The position numbers and the translations under genes were made by a program. Under the pieces are notes generated by a model. That model did no database searches. It was not told where the DNA came from and saw nothing but the letters and a program-made list of their open reading frames with translations. A stretch of DNA of 64,000 bases, from NCBI GenBank assembly GCA_051453625.1, contig JBOZIK010000001.1:230235169-230299168 (forward strand). Reading direction: 5' to 3'. Shown here piece by piece: positions 9,763 through 22,962 of the stretch. This stretch comes from Welwitschia mirabilis (taxonomy: Eukaryota; Gnetophyta; Gnetopsida; Welwitschiales). How positions within the stretch are numbered: the stretch's first letter is position 1; each line of letters begins with the position of its first letter.

Positions 9763-11678
9763 TTGGTTTTGTAACATCTGTAGGATTTCTTTTTAAATAC
9801 ATTTTGCTATATCATGTAGTTTCTTAGTTTTAACAGTATTGGATTAAGTGCTTAAGGTTTTTTTCCCTAGATTCATCATGGCTCTTTTTTAATTCATGTA
9901 AATCTTTTTTTTTATTTATTCTTTTCTTTGTTAATAAACAAACTCTAAAGTACTATTCATACATGAAGATCAATTTCTTTATTCGACTAGGAAATTCCCA
10001 TATAAGTTCATTGTTATACTCTTAGTAGGAGATAATCTTTAAATGTAGAAGATAGCTTCTAATGTTTTCACTAACATTATAGGCTACTTATTTTCTTCTA
10101 TTTTAAAAATCTTTGAATTTTTTAAAAACTAGCTAATTCATATGGCTTTTTTGTTATAGTACAGAAAAGAATAGAAAATTATTTCTTAATAGTGGTACTC
10201 ACCTACTATCATTTCGTTTCTTGAGTTAAAATTTACTTTTTTTGATTATATTTTAAAGTTATTTTTTAAGAAATAAATATAAAGAAATAACCACCTTGTA
10301 GTTCCTCTATGGTTATTAATCTTGTGGCCATTAGCTTTCTTATGTTTATGTTAGTTTTCTTTAATGTAGCTATGAAAATGAATAGTCACTAGAAGTAATA
10401 ATCTATGTGACTATTATTAGTTAAATTTTTGAACATATATTAGTTAAATATATACATCCATTAGTAAGTAAATCTATCTAAATATTATTAGTTAAACTTA
10501 ATTGATTATTATTAGTTAAGTATATGTGACCTTTATTAAATAAATCTATATGTCTATCATTAGTTAAACCTATGTGGCTATTATTAGTTAAACCTATGTA
10601 GCTATTATTAGCTAAATCTATGTGGATATTGTTAGTGAAAAGTAGGTTGCTATTATTAGTTAAATCTATGTGGATATTATTACTTAAAAATACATGGGTA
10701 TCTCTAAATAGGTTATTTAAAAATTTTTGAAATCTAACTGATCTTATTATTCATGCATGAATTATGTTTAAATATATCACTAAGATCAATAATAGTGTTT
10801 ACAAGATATTATCCAATAAACCTTACTCATAGTAGTGCCAATTTTCACAATTGTGGATGAAAGAGGTCATACACCAAGATAAAAGGGGTTCTATATTTAG
10901 TTTAAGAGTTTGAAAATGCCCCTCAAATAGGAATGGAGTAGATACAATAGTAAAGGAATGGACTGTTGAACATATATTATGATGTAGTTTTTAATCTTTA
11001 TAACATATGCATGATTTCCTTTTAAATCTATTTTACTATATCAGCTAGTTTCTCAGTTTGATAATGTCTAATTAAGAACTTGAGCTATTTTTTATAATTT
11101 ATCCATGCCTTTTTTTAATTCATGAAAACCATTTCTTTTGTTTATTTTATTATTTGTAAATAGATGAGGTTTAGAGTACCACTCATATTTTGAGATTAAT
11201 TTCTTTGTTCAATAAGGTAATTCTCATGTAAGTTTACTATTATACTATTAGCAAGAAACCATCTTTAAATTTATAAGATAACTTTAAATGTGTTTTTAAA
11301 TGTCATAGTTAGTTTTTTTGTTTTATTTTAGAAATTTTTAATGTTTTTGAAAATTGAGTAATACCTATGGCTTTATTCTTAAGTTACAAAAGAGCATAGA
11401 GACTTATTTCTTAATAGCCATATTCATCTACCATTATTTTATTTATTGGATTAAAATTATCTTATTTATTTATATTTTAAAGTTGTTCTTATTAAGAAAT
11501 AACTAGAAAAAACTAGTCATCTTGAAATCCTCATATGGCTATTATTCTTATGATCATTATCTTTCTTATGTTTGTGTTAGTCTACTTCAAAATAGCCATA
11601 ATAATGAATGACCATCAAAAGCAATAATCTATGTAGCTATTATTAGTTAAATAAATTCATGAAGATAATTTTAGTTAA
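9763..11678. repeat. Unknown repeat in two tandem copies of about 1.2 kb
   Basis: Sequence at 9763-10400 is repeated at 10985-11640 in the same orientation, clearly diverged. Each copy leads into the same 24-bp minisatellite. The first copy continues past the minisatellite (10700-10985); the second is cut off at about 11678. The missing tail of the second copy resembles 19125-19560, beyond the minus-strand Athila relic. No coding potential was seen. It could be a large tandem repeat or a pair of unrecognised LTRs. Confidence 0.6.
10401..10700. repeat. 24-bp minisatellite, about 12 units
   Basis: Units are variants of attattagttaaacctatgt plus four further bases (ggct or similar). Phase is best preserved from about 10550 to 10700, where six units follow at exactly 24-bp spacing. 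Related units occur at 11620-11678 and 19125-19265. Confidence 0.8.
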
Positions 11679-12045
11679 AACTATTGTTTATATTTATCTT
11701 AGCTATGCTTCTATCACTATATATGTTATAAGTTCAAGCAATGTTATCCTAAGAATACTAATATTGCATAATGAAATCCAAATTTTACCAAACTTAACTA
11801 GAAAGTCCATTTGAAATATAGCCTTCACATTATTATTTCTAAAGAATAGCTGTAGTAGACAAAGTAATAAATAAAGCTTAAAATCTATTTTTGTAACTAT
11901 CATAAAGATATTTAGTATTCTAAAAGAGTGTTGTTGATCAATAAATTAAATCTAATAATAAGGCATAACTTTAAACATCCAGCATAATCATAACAACATT
12001 GGAATAAATCTTGAGATGATGGTAAACTATATGCATCAATGACAT
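11679..12045 (-). repeat. Probable 3' LTR end of the minus-strand Athila relic
   Basis: About 365 bp that recur in direct orientation at 17893-18260, flanking a minus-strand gag-pol relic. In the minus-strand sense these are the 3' portions of the two LTRs. The right copy ends with CA next to a primer-binding-like site. The similarity fades near 12045, so the full LTR length is not defined. Confidence 0.55.
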
Positions 12046-13560
12046 GGAATACAAGAAAGATTTTTTTAATACAAATATGCAAAAGGATAGTTACTTTTTG
12101 TAATGGTATTTTCAAGGTAGGAAATTCCATCTATTAGGATCCTATGCTTAAAGATTCATAATAAAAGTTAAGAATTATAGTAAGCAAAAAAGGTGTATCA
12201 TCATGGTAGCTTACTCTAAAGATATTTTCTAAATCTCTTAAAGTAATTAAAGAGGGAAAAAATAAGTTTCATTAACCTAAGAATAAATTACCCAAGAGTT
12301 CTTCTTATTCATGGTTGCATTCCTATATAATTCAAGCACCTCTTTATCGTAGTAGTATGTTCCTTCTTCTTTCAAGAAATAGTGTCAATTTTAAAACTTA
12401 GTCTTTACTAAGTAATATGGTTCATGAAGGGAGAGAAAATATGAGAATATGCATTATTTAATAAAATCTCCCTATCTTCCACTTATAATTTCCTACAAGT
12501 TCAATAAATGAAGAAAGGAAAAAATAAAAATTTTAAGAAAGAGATGAGAAAAATTAGGAAGATGAGATTAGTGATAATAAATAGAAGGTAAAATGAAGAA
12601 AACTAGAATATAGTAAATTTCTAAAATAAAAACTAACTTATCAAAGACCTAAAATGATAAAGAATGTTAAATGAAATCTATAAGAAGAAGTTTGAATGAA
12701 GAACACAATGATGGATGACATCATTAATGAGCTCAAATGGTGCTGTTGGAAATTTTTAATAGATATTATCACTCTTCTTAAACATGAAAGAAGAAATCCT
12801 AGAGATTTTAGAAGCACTACACATAAGGTAAATTAGTGACCATGAGGATCTGTTTTTAGGGAAACAAGGTCAAATTCTACCCATTAGATCATTTTGTCTC
12901 ATTGATGGTTAAGACTGGTTTGGCCTAGATTAAGATATGGATAGAGAAGTCTTTTATAAAAAGTACAAGTGTGCCTTTTAAAATGCTTTTTCATAGAGGA
13001 AAATATAAATTGATACATCTTGAAATGATTAATATGATGTGGTCATGGGTTAGGTGGAAATGAAATTGTAAATCTACAATGCATCCTATGAATAAAATAG
13101 GCATGTAAAACTGAAATTAATGGTCTATTTTATTTTTATTTTTAATTTGATGAATCTATTATCGAGATCCAAAAAGGTATTGATAAGTAAATTTGCAACA
13201 TTCAAGAGTATTTGAAAGAGTTTTAAGTTATAATGTATTAAAGAAGACATATCAAAATATCTCTCTAATACCATCTGAATTTCTTTTTAATTCCCTTTCA
13301 TAGTCATGAGTGATTTCTTCAAGCATTTAATCATATTAAGCATTCAATTTTATGTCACCTCCTTTTAGTATATTTAACATGTTATACATGAATAATTCAC
13401 TAATTGTAATGCCAACAATCATCTATAGCTTTGGTGCCATTAGTTGTGCCATAAATGAATTATTAGAGTTGTTTAACAGTAGGCATTAATCATTCCATGT
13501 AGTTAAATAAATTCAATAATAATTATTTAAAAATAATGTGTTTTGAATTTCATGAATTTT
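12046..13560 (-). other. 3' part of the minus-strand Athila relic, unresolved
   Basis: This lies between the LTR-like repeat and the RT remnant and should hold RNase H, integrase, 3' region and the rest of the LTR. No individual domain could be read with confidence. The sequence is very AT-rich and broken in all minus frames. Confidence 0.4.
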
Positions 13561-13579
13561 TAAAAATTCATCAATATGT

Positions 13580-14240
13580 TTGGTTATAATGTTTGAATAA
13601 AACTCCGATAGTATCTATGATGTCTAAGAAAAGATCAACTTTCTTTCAATTTCTATGGGATAAAAAGATGAATTGATGAGATTTTAGTAGGATACATCTT
13701 AGTTCCTTCTTTAGGAATAATGTTTTCTAAAAGGATACCTTTATTAACCACAAAATAACACTTTTCAAGTTGAAGATAAGGATTTTTTAATAAATCTCAA
13801 TATAACAACCTTAATATTAACAATCTTAAGATTATAAAGATGATCTTTACAAAAATTTTGATAAAGACAAAATGTTTCCATAAAGATCTCCATACTAGAT
13901 TCCAAACAACTAGAAAAGATATCAAGCATACAGAGCATCATAAATACTAAATGTCATACATTTGTAGGGAAAATTTCCATAACAATAAGTGTAAGTGGTT
14001 TTCTCTTAATCAAAAGAAATTTTTATTTGATTCTAGGTTAAATATCCATCCAAAAATCTATAGTAGGTATATCTAATAAGTTTCTTAAGAAATTAAAAAA
14101 TGGAAGAGAAAAATGGTATTTCCTAATTATAGAATTTAGTCTTCTCTATTCAATCCACATCCTTCACTTCATAGTAGGCTTATTAAGAATAATTCCATTA
14201 TGTTCATTAAGCACTAAGTGATTTCTAATTTCTTATCTAT
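13580..14240 (-). pseudogene. Athila-type reverse transcriptase remnant
   Basis: On the minus strand, successive frames spell parts of the Athila RT core: a counterpart of the CIDYRRLN block near 14160-14125, the FLDGY block with a catalytic aspartate at 14056-14041, an NQI...EKTT block at about 14030-13985, and downstream EKC-, KGIL- and FYRRFI-like blocks to about 13600. The region equivalent to the catalytic FMDDF motif reads FMETF, so the paired aspartates are lost. Stops and frameshifts occur throughout. The enzyme would copy element RNA into DNA; this copy cannot. Confidence 0.7.
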
Positions 14241-14769
14241 AGTTTATGTTAAAATAATTCACTTGATATTAGAGATTGAGTAGACTATTCCATTATCTAA
14301 AATTTTGATAACTTTGTTTTTCACTACCTCCTTCAAAGTTGTATTAAGTATTATTTAGGATTTAATAATTAATTTCACATTCTTCTCAAAGTAGATGTGA
14401 TGGATAAAAACATGAGGATCTATGCTAATAATGTATAAAAGTATCTAATTTAAGGTTTTTTTTGTTTCTTAAATAGATCTAGAAAAGTATTCTGTTAAGA
14501 TATGAATAAGGATGAGCTAATAACAATTAAAAAAATTTAATTTATCACAATAGAAGGCACAATAACTAATTAATTACTTAACTCATACTCAAAATATAAA
14601 GATAAGATGAAAACATTTTGGAGGTGGAGAGATGACTTAAGATTAATAAATTTACTTTCTATCATATCAATGTGTCTCAAACCATTTTTGCTTCAATGCA
14701 TTAAAAATGTTTAAGCCATTAGTCATGTTTTCAAAAGATATTTTCATAATACCATTCCTAAAATTGATT

Positions 14770-15040
14770 AAGGAATTCAAGATTACAAGGAAATGTCTCT
14801 CTAATATTATAATAATTTTGTACTAGTTGAACTTTTTATCTTCAAAACTACAAATTCTATAATGAAGTAATAACTGTTAATTTGAATAATAATATCCTTT
14901 TCTATATCTAAAGGCAACTTCAAGTAATTGTCAACTAGGTTTAACTAAAGTCTAGTACTTTAAAAACTACCTAATACAAGTTTCTCATAGATATAATAAG
15001 GTAAAATGTTAATACTAGATCTAAAATATAACAAGGATTT
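14770..15040 (-). pseudogene. Athila-type aspartic protease remnant
   Basis: The minus strand preserves the block after the active-site loop (a SSINILPYYIYEKL segment matching the family's ASINLLP...YEKLGLG) and a later INSYYFIIEFVVL segment matching the family's conserved hydrophobic block. The active-site D-L can be read only in another frame, so a frameshift sits at the catalytic loop near 15040. It lies directly 5' (in the minus sense) of the RT remnant, as expected for a gag-pol polyprotein. Confidence 0.6.
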
Positions 15041-15949
15041 CTTAAGGTATTTATATTTAATAGTGATTAAAAATGTTGGATGTCTTGGATCTTGGTATTT
15101 TGGAGGAATTTTATTTTGGATAATAGTACTCAATTTGTTGAGCTAAAAAGACTTTTCTCTTTACATTCACACTCCTCTTAACTATGCATAAGTTTTTAAG
15201 AAATTTTGCTAAGGAAGGGACTTATTTAATGGCTTCTAAAAGAGGTTTGTTGAATTTATATTTCTTAAAAATCTAAAAAGCCTCTTATTACTTTTTTTTT
15301 GATTTTTTTGAATTATTAAGAAAAATATAAAGGCTCTTTATATGATGTTTCTTGTTCTATCTTAACTTTTTTATCCTTACTAAGCTTATTAGTTTCTTTA
15401 CCCTCATGTGTTGGAGTTTTTTATAAGCTTTGATTGATTTCCTTTTAACTCTTTAAATGTATGGCTTGGTTTTTTCTAATGCATGTATCATCCACCTCAT
15501 CTATCATATGTTAACTTCTGAAATTGATTTAGGCGATGCAATAATATTATGCTTGTTACATTACTTAAGTGAATAAACATTGTGAATAGTGGTTTAATTT
15601 AATTACTACATGTTTTACATGAATTTTAATTATGTAGGATAGTTTTTTTATTAAACTATTATTGGTTATTATTAATACATGTTTAAACCTCTATGAACAT
15701 TTTGAAGATATCTTCCAAAGATTGTGATGAAGAGTGTTGATTATTTAAAGATGAAGATTAAATATTAGAAGTGGAGGTGTTTTGATTTTTATATTGCTTG
15801 TAGAGGCTTGGTTTTGATTATCTTGAATTCATGAAAAGTTTAATTAACTTCTAAATTTAGGATTACAAGTATTAAAGTAAGGATACTATACTATTTAGGT
15901 TTTTCATTATTCTTTAGTAACATTTACTTCTTTCCTACATCTTGAAACA

Positions 15950-16900
15950 TAGGGATGGATGGATATTATCAGGTTTTTTGAGTATATAAATGGTAGATTA
16001 AATAATGTATTTGATAAATAATAAGCTTAAAAAAGGCTTTAAGAAATTAAATCTTCCTATAAATTTCATGTAATTAGTTGTTAAACTTAATATTATCATA
16101 AATCCTAAAGATGCTATTTACCTTAATAGCATGGTGTGATCTAGATGAATTATGTAACTCCACCAAATTTATTAAACTCTCAAAAATGGTTTCTAAGAAA
16201 TCCTAAGCTTTATCACTTTCTAACTCCATGAAAAATTCTCTACATATCATTTTAATAAGTTATTTATGATTTGAGGAAAGACCTTTATAGAAGAAATTTA
16301 GGAATCCACCTTGCTTAAAATGTTAAGGGTATTTGACAAGTAAATCTTTAAATTTTTTTGAAATTTAAGAAAACATTTTAATGTTTTTTTATTGAAAGTT
16401 CATAATTTCTATTATAAGGACATTTTTCTTGTAGCTAGGAAATAATTTCTTGATAAAAGATTACTTTAAGTGATAATGGTAATAGATTTAAGTGGTAATG
16501 GTAATAGGTTTAAATGTATATAATCCAAATTTAGACCTATTCTTAAGGGAGAAATATAAGAATATTAATATAAGTGCATCTAAATTATTTGGATTATGTG
16601 GAGTTATGAAAATAACATATTTACACTCCTTAAGATAAAAGTATGGATCCTCAGATTCTAAACCATGAAAGTGCCATAATAGTTAAATGAGAACAAGTTT
16701 AAATTCTATTTTACGACCATTTAAAGTATAAACTATGTAATATGGATTTATAAACATTGAGGATAAAGGTATATTTTAGGATTTAATTAGGTTCTTGAAC
16801 ATTAATATTATTTCAAAAATGTTAGATTAGAAATGGGACTATTTGTTTTAATCCATGTTTTTCTAGTTGTATTTATCTCATGAACGGCTTCTAAAAATGT
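15950..16900 (-). pseudogene. Probable Athila-type gag remnant
   Basis: A minus-strand stretch near 16330-16150 reads QGGFLNFFYKGLSSNHK and continues into a helix-rich segment, resembling the FYNGL-type block of Athila gag. Flanking stretches are similarly AT-rich and broken by stops. Position, 5' of the protease remnant in the minus sense, agrees. Exact ends are uncertain. Confidence 0.5.
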
Positions 16901-17871
16901 ATTTTATTATGATTTAACTCAAGGTTTATCTTGGAATTAGAATAATATTAGTGTATTCTTCTATTAAACATACATTTCTAATTCATGTAATTTTTTCATA
17001 AATTGAGACTCGCTAGGTTTAATAAAAACTATAGAAGAGTCTATAGTGAAATTTGATAAAATGTAAAATTTAAACTTAGGAAAAGAATAACAAAGCCAAT
17101 GGGAAAAGGTGATGGTATTGCTATGTTAAGGAAAAAAAAAGTCCAAGAAAAAGATGAGATGCATGACTCAACTAGGCTAATAAGATGAAGTGATTAATGA
17201 AATAGAAATATAAGAGAGTGAAGGATATGTAAGGCCAAAAAATAAAAACTTTAAAGTTAAGTACAAAGTAAAAAATGCTGAAAATAATAAATATAAAACT
17301 CCTAAATGCAAATTATTATTATAGAAATAGAAGTATGAAAAACAAAAGTAGAAATAAAAAGAAGAATGTTATAGGAAAAAAATTGATTTTTCTTCAACGT
17401 CTTCAAAAAACGTAAGAAGAAAAAAAGAAATAAAAGAAAAACAAAATTATTCTCTTTAGAAAACCTATAAAAATTTAGCTATCCCTATATATAAAATTTG
17501 ATATAGAATTTTTAATAGGTTATAAATACAAATCTTGTAGTAGAGAAAAATAAATTGTAGTAAGTAAAGAAAAACAAAGCAGGGAAACAAAGAGGGAAAA
17601 ACTAGTTTGAGTTCCACTGGAAAAGAACTAGTTTCATCTACTAGAAAAATAAAAATAAGAAAAGTCATAAAAAGTTGATTAGTATGAAAAAAATAAGAAA
17701 TAAAAATAAAATTCACTATAAGTGGACTAGTATAATTAAATATTATAGTAAAATTAAAAATGGACACTAGAAGAGGACTAATATAACTAAAAATTAAAAG
17801 AAAAATAGCAAAAATGAAACGTAGCAGAAATGAAAATTTTATGTATATCCCATTATAGCTATCATTCCATT

Positions 17872-17889
17872 ATCCCTAAAAAGGCATTA
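17872..17889 (-). promoter_or_regulatory. Primer-binding-like site, decayed tRNA-Asp type
   Basis: On the minus strand TAATGCCTTTTTAGGGAT follows an LTR ending in ...TAGCA with a TTT spacer. It aligns to TGGCGCCGTTGCCGGGGA with mainly C-to-T and G-to-A differences. The bases after it match those after the primer sites at 47907 and 57402, which strengthens an otherwise weak match. Confidence 0.5.
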
Positions 17890-17892
17890 AAA

Positions 17893-18260
17893 TGCTATTT
17901 GTGATTAATTTAACTATCCTTATATCACTGTGTATGTTATGAATTTAAGGAAGATTATCCTAAGAATACAATCCTACATAACCAAATCCAAATTTTACCA
18001 AATTAAAGTAATACTTTTATTTGAAGTTAATCCCTATTATCATTATTTTTTAGATAATATATGAAATAGATAAAGTAGTAAAGCATGCATAGAACCTATT
18101 CTATAACTTTCATAGAGAGATTTAGTATTGTAGAAAAGTATTATTAATTAATAAATCAAAGGTAGGGATGAGGAATATTTGTCTGTATCTAGCATGATCA
18201 TAATAACAATGGCATAATTCTTAATAATAAAAGAGTTACTATATGGTTCACTTAGAGAAA
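17893..18260 (-). repeat. Probable 5' LTR end of the minus-strand Athila relic
   Basis: Direct repeat of 11679-12045. In the minus sense it ends in CA at 17894-17893, next to the primer-like site. The LTR probably continues rightward to about 19120, but this part has no detectable match in the left copy. Confidence 0.55.
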
Positions 18261-19124
18261 TCATGTTAAACATTCATTTAAGCTCAAGCACTTTGATGAA
18301 ATATCATTTACCATATTAGTATTGTTAAAGGCTCTAAGTCACCTTTACTCTCATATCCTACTTCATGAGCATAAAAAGTGGGAAATCATGTCAAATAACA
18401 TCAATTGGTACTAAACTAAGGACTAAGATAAGCACATGAAGAATCAGTCAAAAATGAAAAATCTTAACATACTTTAATCTAAAATAAGCATTATAGGTAT
18501 GAAAAAGTAAGAATACTCAAAATTAGAAAAATAGAATAAAGAAATTCGATCCCTTCATTAACTAATAAAGAAAAATCTATATGAATGAAAGAAATAAGAC
18601 AAAGCTTAATATGTTGTATTAGCCTTAATATCTAATTTATTTCTAAAGAAAAAGACTTACACATGATACATATTCTAACTCATCTCAATTTACAAAGATC
18701 AATTACATATAACATATGCTAAATCATGCCTAAAAATGAAGTCCAAGCTTTATTTAATGGCTTAGAGATTAGGGTTTTAGAAATTATGTAATTTTTAACA
18801 ACTTTAAATTAGCTTGGTAATTGTCTTAATGAATTTGTAGTCTATTATAATTCTTATAACATGAAAATAACCTAGAGATTTATAACTTAATTAGCATTTC
18901 CATTAACTCCTAATAGTACTATTATCTTTCTAAGGCATTTTGGCCTAGGATTTTACTGCATGTTCTAACATCTTATTAAAGACTTAAAACATCCAATGGT
19001 CAATGTAGAATGTTAGGTTTTGATGATCTTAATAATATGAATGAATATAAAATTGTAAAACAATTAAAATTATAGTCTCATTATGCTTATTTGGACTTAA
19101 TCATTTAAAATAAATATCAATTTT
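18261..19124. other. Unresolved sequence, probably rest of an LTR
   Basis: Nothing recognisable as coding or tandem repeat. Its position between the LTR-like repeat and the resumed minisatellite suggests the outer part of the minus-strand element's 5' LTR. Confidence 0.35.
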
Positions 19125-19265
19125 TGTCTATTATTACCTATCAACCTATTATTATTTAAATCTATATGGTTATTATTAGTTAGATTTGTAGCTATGACTA
19201 GTTAAAACTATTCAACTATTATTAGCTAAACTTACATCACTATTATTAGTCAAATATATGTGGAT
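19125..19265. repeat. 24-bp minisatellite, second locus
   Basis: About six diverged units of the same motif as 10401-10700. The sequence after it (about 19280-19560) resembles 10690-10985, so this is likely the displaced tail of the repeat unit interrupted at 11678. Confidence 0.65.
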
Positions 19266-19560
19266 ATAATGTAGATAATATCATCATAATAATCTTATTG
19301 GGTTTGGGTCATGTTATTTAAAACTTTTTAGAAACTTAGTGATATTATTCTTTATGTATAAGTTATATGATGGTTGGATGCATCATTAACATGAATAGTA
19401 GTGTTCATAGACTAGTGGCTAATACACTGTATTTAGAGTAGTACAAATTACTATAATACTAAGTAAAATAGGATGTACCTATGTAAAAAGGTTATCTATC
19501 CATGTAAAAGGGGATATGTACTTAGATAAAATAGGTTGTGTGCCCATAATTATGCCCGTA

Positions 19561-20399
19561 ACTCTCTATGCTATTTTATTTCACATCCTAGAAATAGATA
19601 GATATGTATAATCTTGTTTGATATAAATGTATGACCCTGCTCCAGAAATACCAGACATGAAAATTAATCAACATAATAATACATGGGATTTTAATGGTCT
19701 TATTCTTACACATTTATTTATACTTTTCATTAGCATCATAATTTGATACTTTTCATAATAAAATATTATTAAGTTGTTCATTTAATAGAATGAATTAGAA
19801 TTCATCACATACCTTGCATATGAGGTTGTATGTAATTTCATGTTTGATTCTAAATTTATCAATGATAATTTTAATAGGTTTTACTTCTTAATATGAAGTC
19901 ATAGAATACTTTTTACATAAAAACTTTTTACTAGCATTTTGCATAAGCTAAATTATAGTACTATTATTATTATTAGAATATCTATTTAGAGTTTTTATTC
20001 ACATAGATTTAATAACATGTATTTACATTCTTGTTAAATTTGCTTTCTTAATTATTTTACACCATTCGTTATTATGTCTCCTATGAAGCATATTGAATTT
20101 CTTCTTTTGAAAATTACTTTAGATCTATACCATGGATGACTATGTCTTGTATGAAGTGTGTTTCATTTCTTATTTGACTATGACTTTACTTGCTTAAGTT
20201 ATATCATGGCTAGATATCCTAAATCTAAAATTTTTATCTCATGCATGATGATGAATTTTATCCTTTTCATGTTCTCAAGACTAGCTTTGCTGACTAGTGT
20301 GCTAATCCATGCCTACATGTAAGAGATAACATTATATATTTATTTCTAGTGATAATTTTATAACATTGAGTGTTTTATTCTTAGTTTATTATTAAACAT
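19561..20399. other. AT-rich sequence, no feature recognised
   Basis: No open frame, tandem repeat or LTR boundary could be identified here. The left edge of the next LTR is diffuse and may begin as early as about 20330. Confidence 0.45.
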
Positions 20400-21439
20400 T
20401 ATGCATTTATCATCATGTGCTACAATTATATATGAGTTCTTTAACTTTTATTTTAGAAAATACTTATATATTAATTGTGATGTGTATTGGGTGTTTCTTT
20501 TCTTCAATTAATGATATTCAATGATAACTTAAAATCTTAACTATTTTAATATGCAAAAACACATACTATTATAGGGGATGAATCTAAGAAATAAAAAAGT
20601 ACCTAGAAAATTGATTTACTTAGAAAGGAATTAAAATAATTTTCTATTCTAATTTTAGAATAATAAATAAAGAACAATGCAATCCTAAGCGTTATACAAG
20701 AATGAATTGCAATCCTAAATGTAGTTTACTAATTAAGGTAAAAAATCTATTATTACCTAGATTAGCCCTTGTAATATATATTAGTTACAAGTTAATATCA
20801 CTTTAATTATAACCAACATAGGATATAAAGAAGATAAGAAGATAAAAAGGAAATTGGTATAAAAAAAATGATATGTTATTAATTACAATGCTTCTTACAT
20901 CAACTTCAAAGTAGTTGCTTCTTAATGGAGGATACATAGACCAGTACCAAGGCAAGTTCTTTTCCTAAGATAAATGAATCCCTTAGCTAATTGATCTTCA
21001 AATATCATAAGAATATATGATGCATGAAAGATGAGAAGTGAATAACTTAAGGGGGGAAATTTATAGGTTTAGATTAATGATTTAAATATCTAAATAGAAG
21101 TAACGGATTAAGAATAATTGTATCATTAATTTTGTAATGTCTTCTTGGTGTAATGTCTTCTTCCATGTGTCCTCTTGGTAACATTTCTTGGTATAATGTC
21201 TTCATAATGTAACATGTTTTTGGTAGTCACTTCATAAATTGAATTGGATCATGATGCTTTATATGAGTTGAGGTATTTAAAACTTGCTAGAAAAGGGTCC
21301 ATAATATTAGAAATTAGTACTTTATTTAATCATTTTTATAAATACTCAATTTTTTCCTAAATTAATTAAAGACTTACTTAAATAGACTTAAAACATACTC
21401 TAGAAATGATGTTAAATATCACTAATTTAGCTTACAACA
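20400..21439 (-). repeat. Family B LTR, copy 1 (3' LTR, minus strand)
   Basis: About 1 kb matching 41570-42559 in the same orientation. The inner edge is sharp: the plus strand ends GCTTACAACA, so the minus strand begins TGTTGTAAGC. It is preceded in the minus sense by a purine-rich tract (GAGTGAGGGGCTA) like that before family A LTRs, which marks it as a 3' LTR. The outer edge is uncertain. Confidence 0.65.
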
Positions 21440-21455
21440 TAGCCCCTCACTCATT
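21440..21455 (-). promoter_or_regulatory. Polypurine tract of the family B element
   Basis: The minus strand reads AATGAGTGAGGGGCTA directly before the LTR start TGTTG. Together with the upstream AGGGACTAA it resembles the 7828-7853 context of element A1. Confidence 0.5.
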
Positions 21456-21955
21456 ATTTCTTAGTCCCTAACAAAGAAAGAAAAAAATAATAGAAGTGAG
21501 CCAAATTGGAAAAAAAGGATGAAACATAACCTCAAGTATAAAGGTAAATTACATTATCAAACATAGAGTTCATATCAAAAATATATTCCAATATATCATA
21601 AGAAATATACATATTAAATTTAAAACTATAATTTTAGTTCTATTAATAACATATTTTAATAACTAATTCATTTTAGGTAAAGCTAGTCTTTTGATAATTC
21701 CAAAGATTCTACCCTTATAAAGTAGTTAAATTCATTACAAATTTTAAGTAAGTTTATATGTAATGATTAAAAGGAAAATAAGCTAAAAGTTTCAAGAGAT
21801 TTGATGTAAAATAAAAAGTAAAAGTTAAGAAGAAAAAACAAACCAACATAAACAAGAAAGGAAAATAATATAAACCAAAGAAAGCTAATACATCATGAAA
21901 ATAAATGTTAAAATACTTAGATTCTAAATCCTAAACTCTTAAAACCTAATACTTT

Positions 21956-22210
21956 ATTTGAAATAAAAAGAAATATAAATCGTTTTCATAATATCAAGTT
22001 TATTTTTCTAATGCTTTGGTCCTATGCTAAATAAAAAAAGTATGATTAATAGCTTCAAAATTATCTAGCTTAATTAAAAAAATTATGGTTAATATATTAA
22101 TAAATAAATGCAAATATTTTTTAAAATATTAAGTTTATTTATCTAATGCTTTAGTCCTATGTTAAATAAAAATAGTATGGTTAATAGCTTTGAAATTATC
22201 TAGCTTAATA
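21956..22210. repeat. Tandem duplication, two units of about 135 bp
   Basis: The stretch starting ATATCAAGTTTATTT at 21991 is repeated from 22126 with few differences over about 85 bp. Looser similarity extends to both sides, giving a period of 135 bp. Confidence 0.75.
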
Positions 22211-22962
22211 AGTAGAAATAAATATATTACATTAGAGAATATTCTATTTGGAGTTGATTACTTACTAATAGTTTCTTATTCCAAATTAAAGATATATGAT
22301 TTTTGGTCAGTAAAATACAATGTCTCTATTTCAATAGCATTGATGAAAATGACAATCTCCTAATTGAATTTAATATATCATAGCTATAATCTCAAGCATC
22401 AAATTAAGAGTGGCTATAAACCAATACTACTTGATGTTGTAATAATAACAATACACTTTAAAGTATACCTTCTTTTAACTTGGATTTTATTAATTATGGA
22501 TCACTCATTTCTGAATCACTAACTTTAATTTTATCACAAATGGTAGAACCCATAAGATAGGACAAAGGCTATTAAGTAACTTTTCCATTAGTGTGATAAT
22601 TCTTGAGATACATTAGGAGTGATTGTCAAAAGAGATTTCATAGTATAAATTGATATTTCATTTCTTTTTTTTGTTTTTCTCCATGATACATAAAGAGACT
22701 TATAAACTATTAAAGCAATAATAACTTTTAGCATTAATAAAAATAAATTTGATGAAGAAACAAATCATATAATATGCATGACTTAATTAAGCATATTTTT
22801 CTCTCCTAAAATGAGAGTTCATAAGCATTTAAATGATCTTTAATGTCTAAAATCTATTTGATAACTCATAAATTACAAAATGATAAAATTATTAAACATA
22901 CTACATGATGAAAAACTAAAGTAAATTCAAATTAATAGATATTTGAAAAGAGAAAATATTTG

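Larger units (their letters stand above)
11679..19120 (-). mobile_element. Athila-like element on the minus strand, decayed
   Basis: Reading the minus strand, the order is LTR-like repeat (from 17893 upward), primer-binding-like site (about 17872-17889), gag remnant (about 16900-15950), protease remnant (about 15040-14770), RT remnant (about 14240-13580), then the second LTR-like repeat. The order and motifs are those of Athila-type Ty3/gypsy. The leader after the primer site (AATGATAGCTATAATGG) resembles the leaders after the family D LTRs at 47904 and 57399, so this may be a family D relative. The outer right boundary is inferred from resumption of the interrupted minisatellite at about 19125. 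All frames are heavily broken. Confidence 0.65.

Noticed and set aside
10401-10700. CRISPR-like array because of regular spacing
   Set aside because: The units are contiguous 24-bp repeats without unique spacers, in plant-type DNA.
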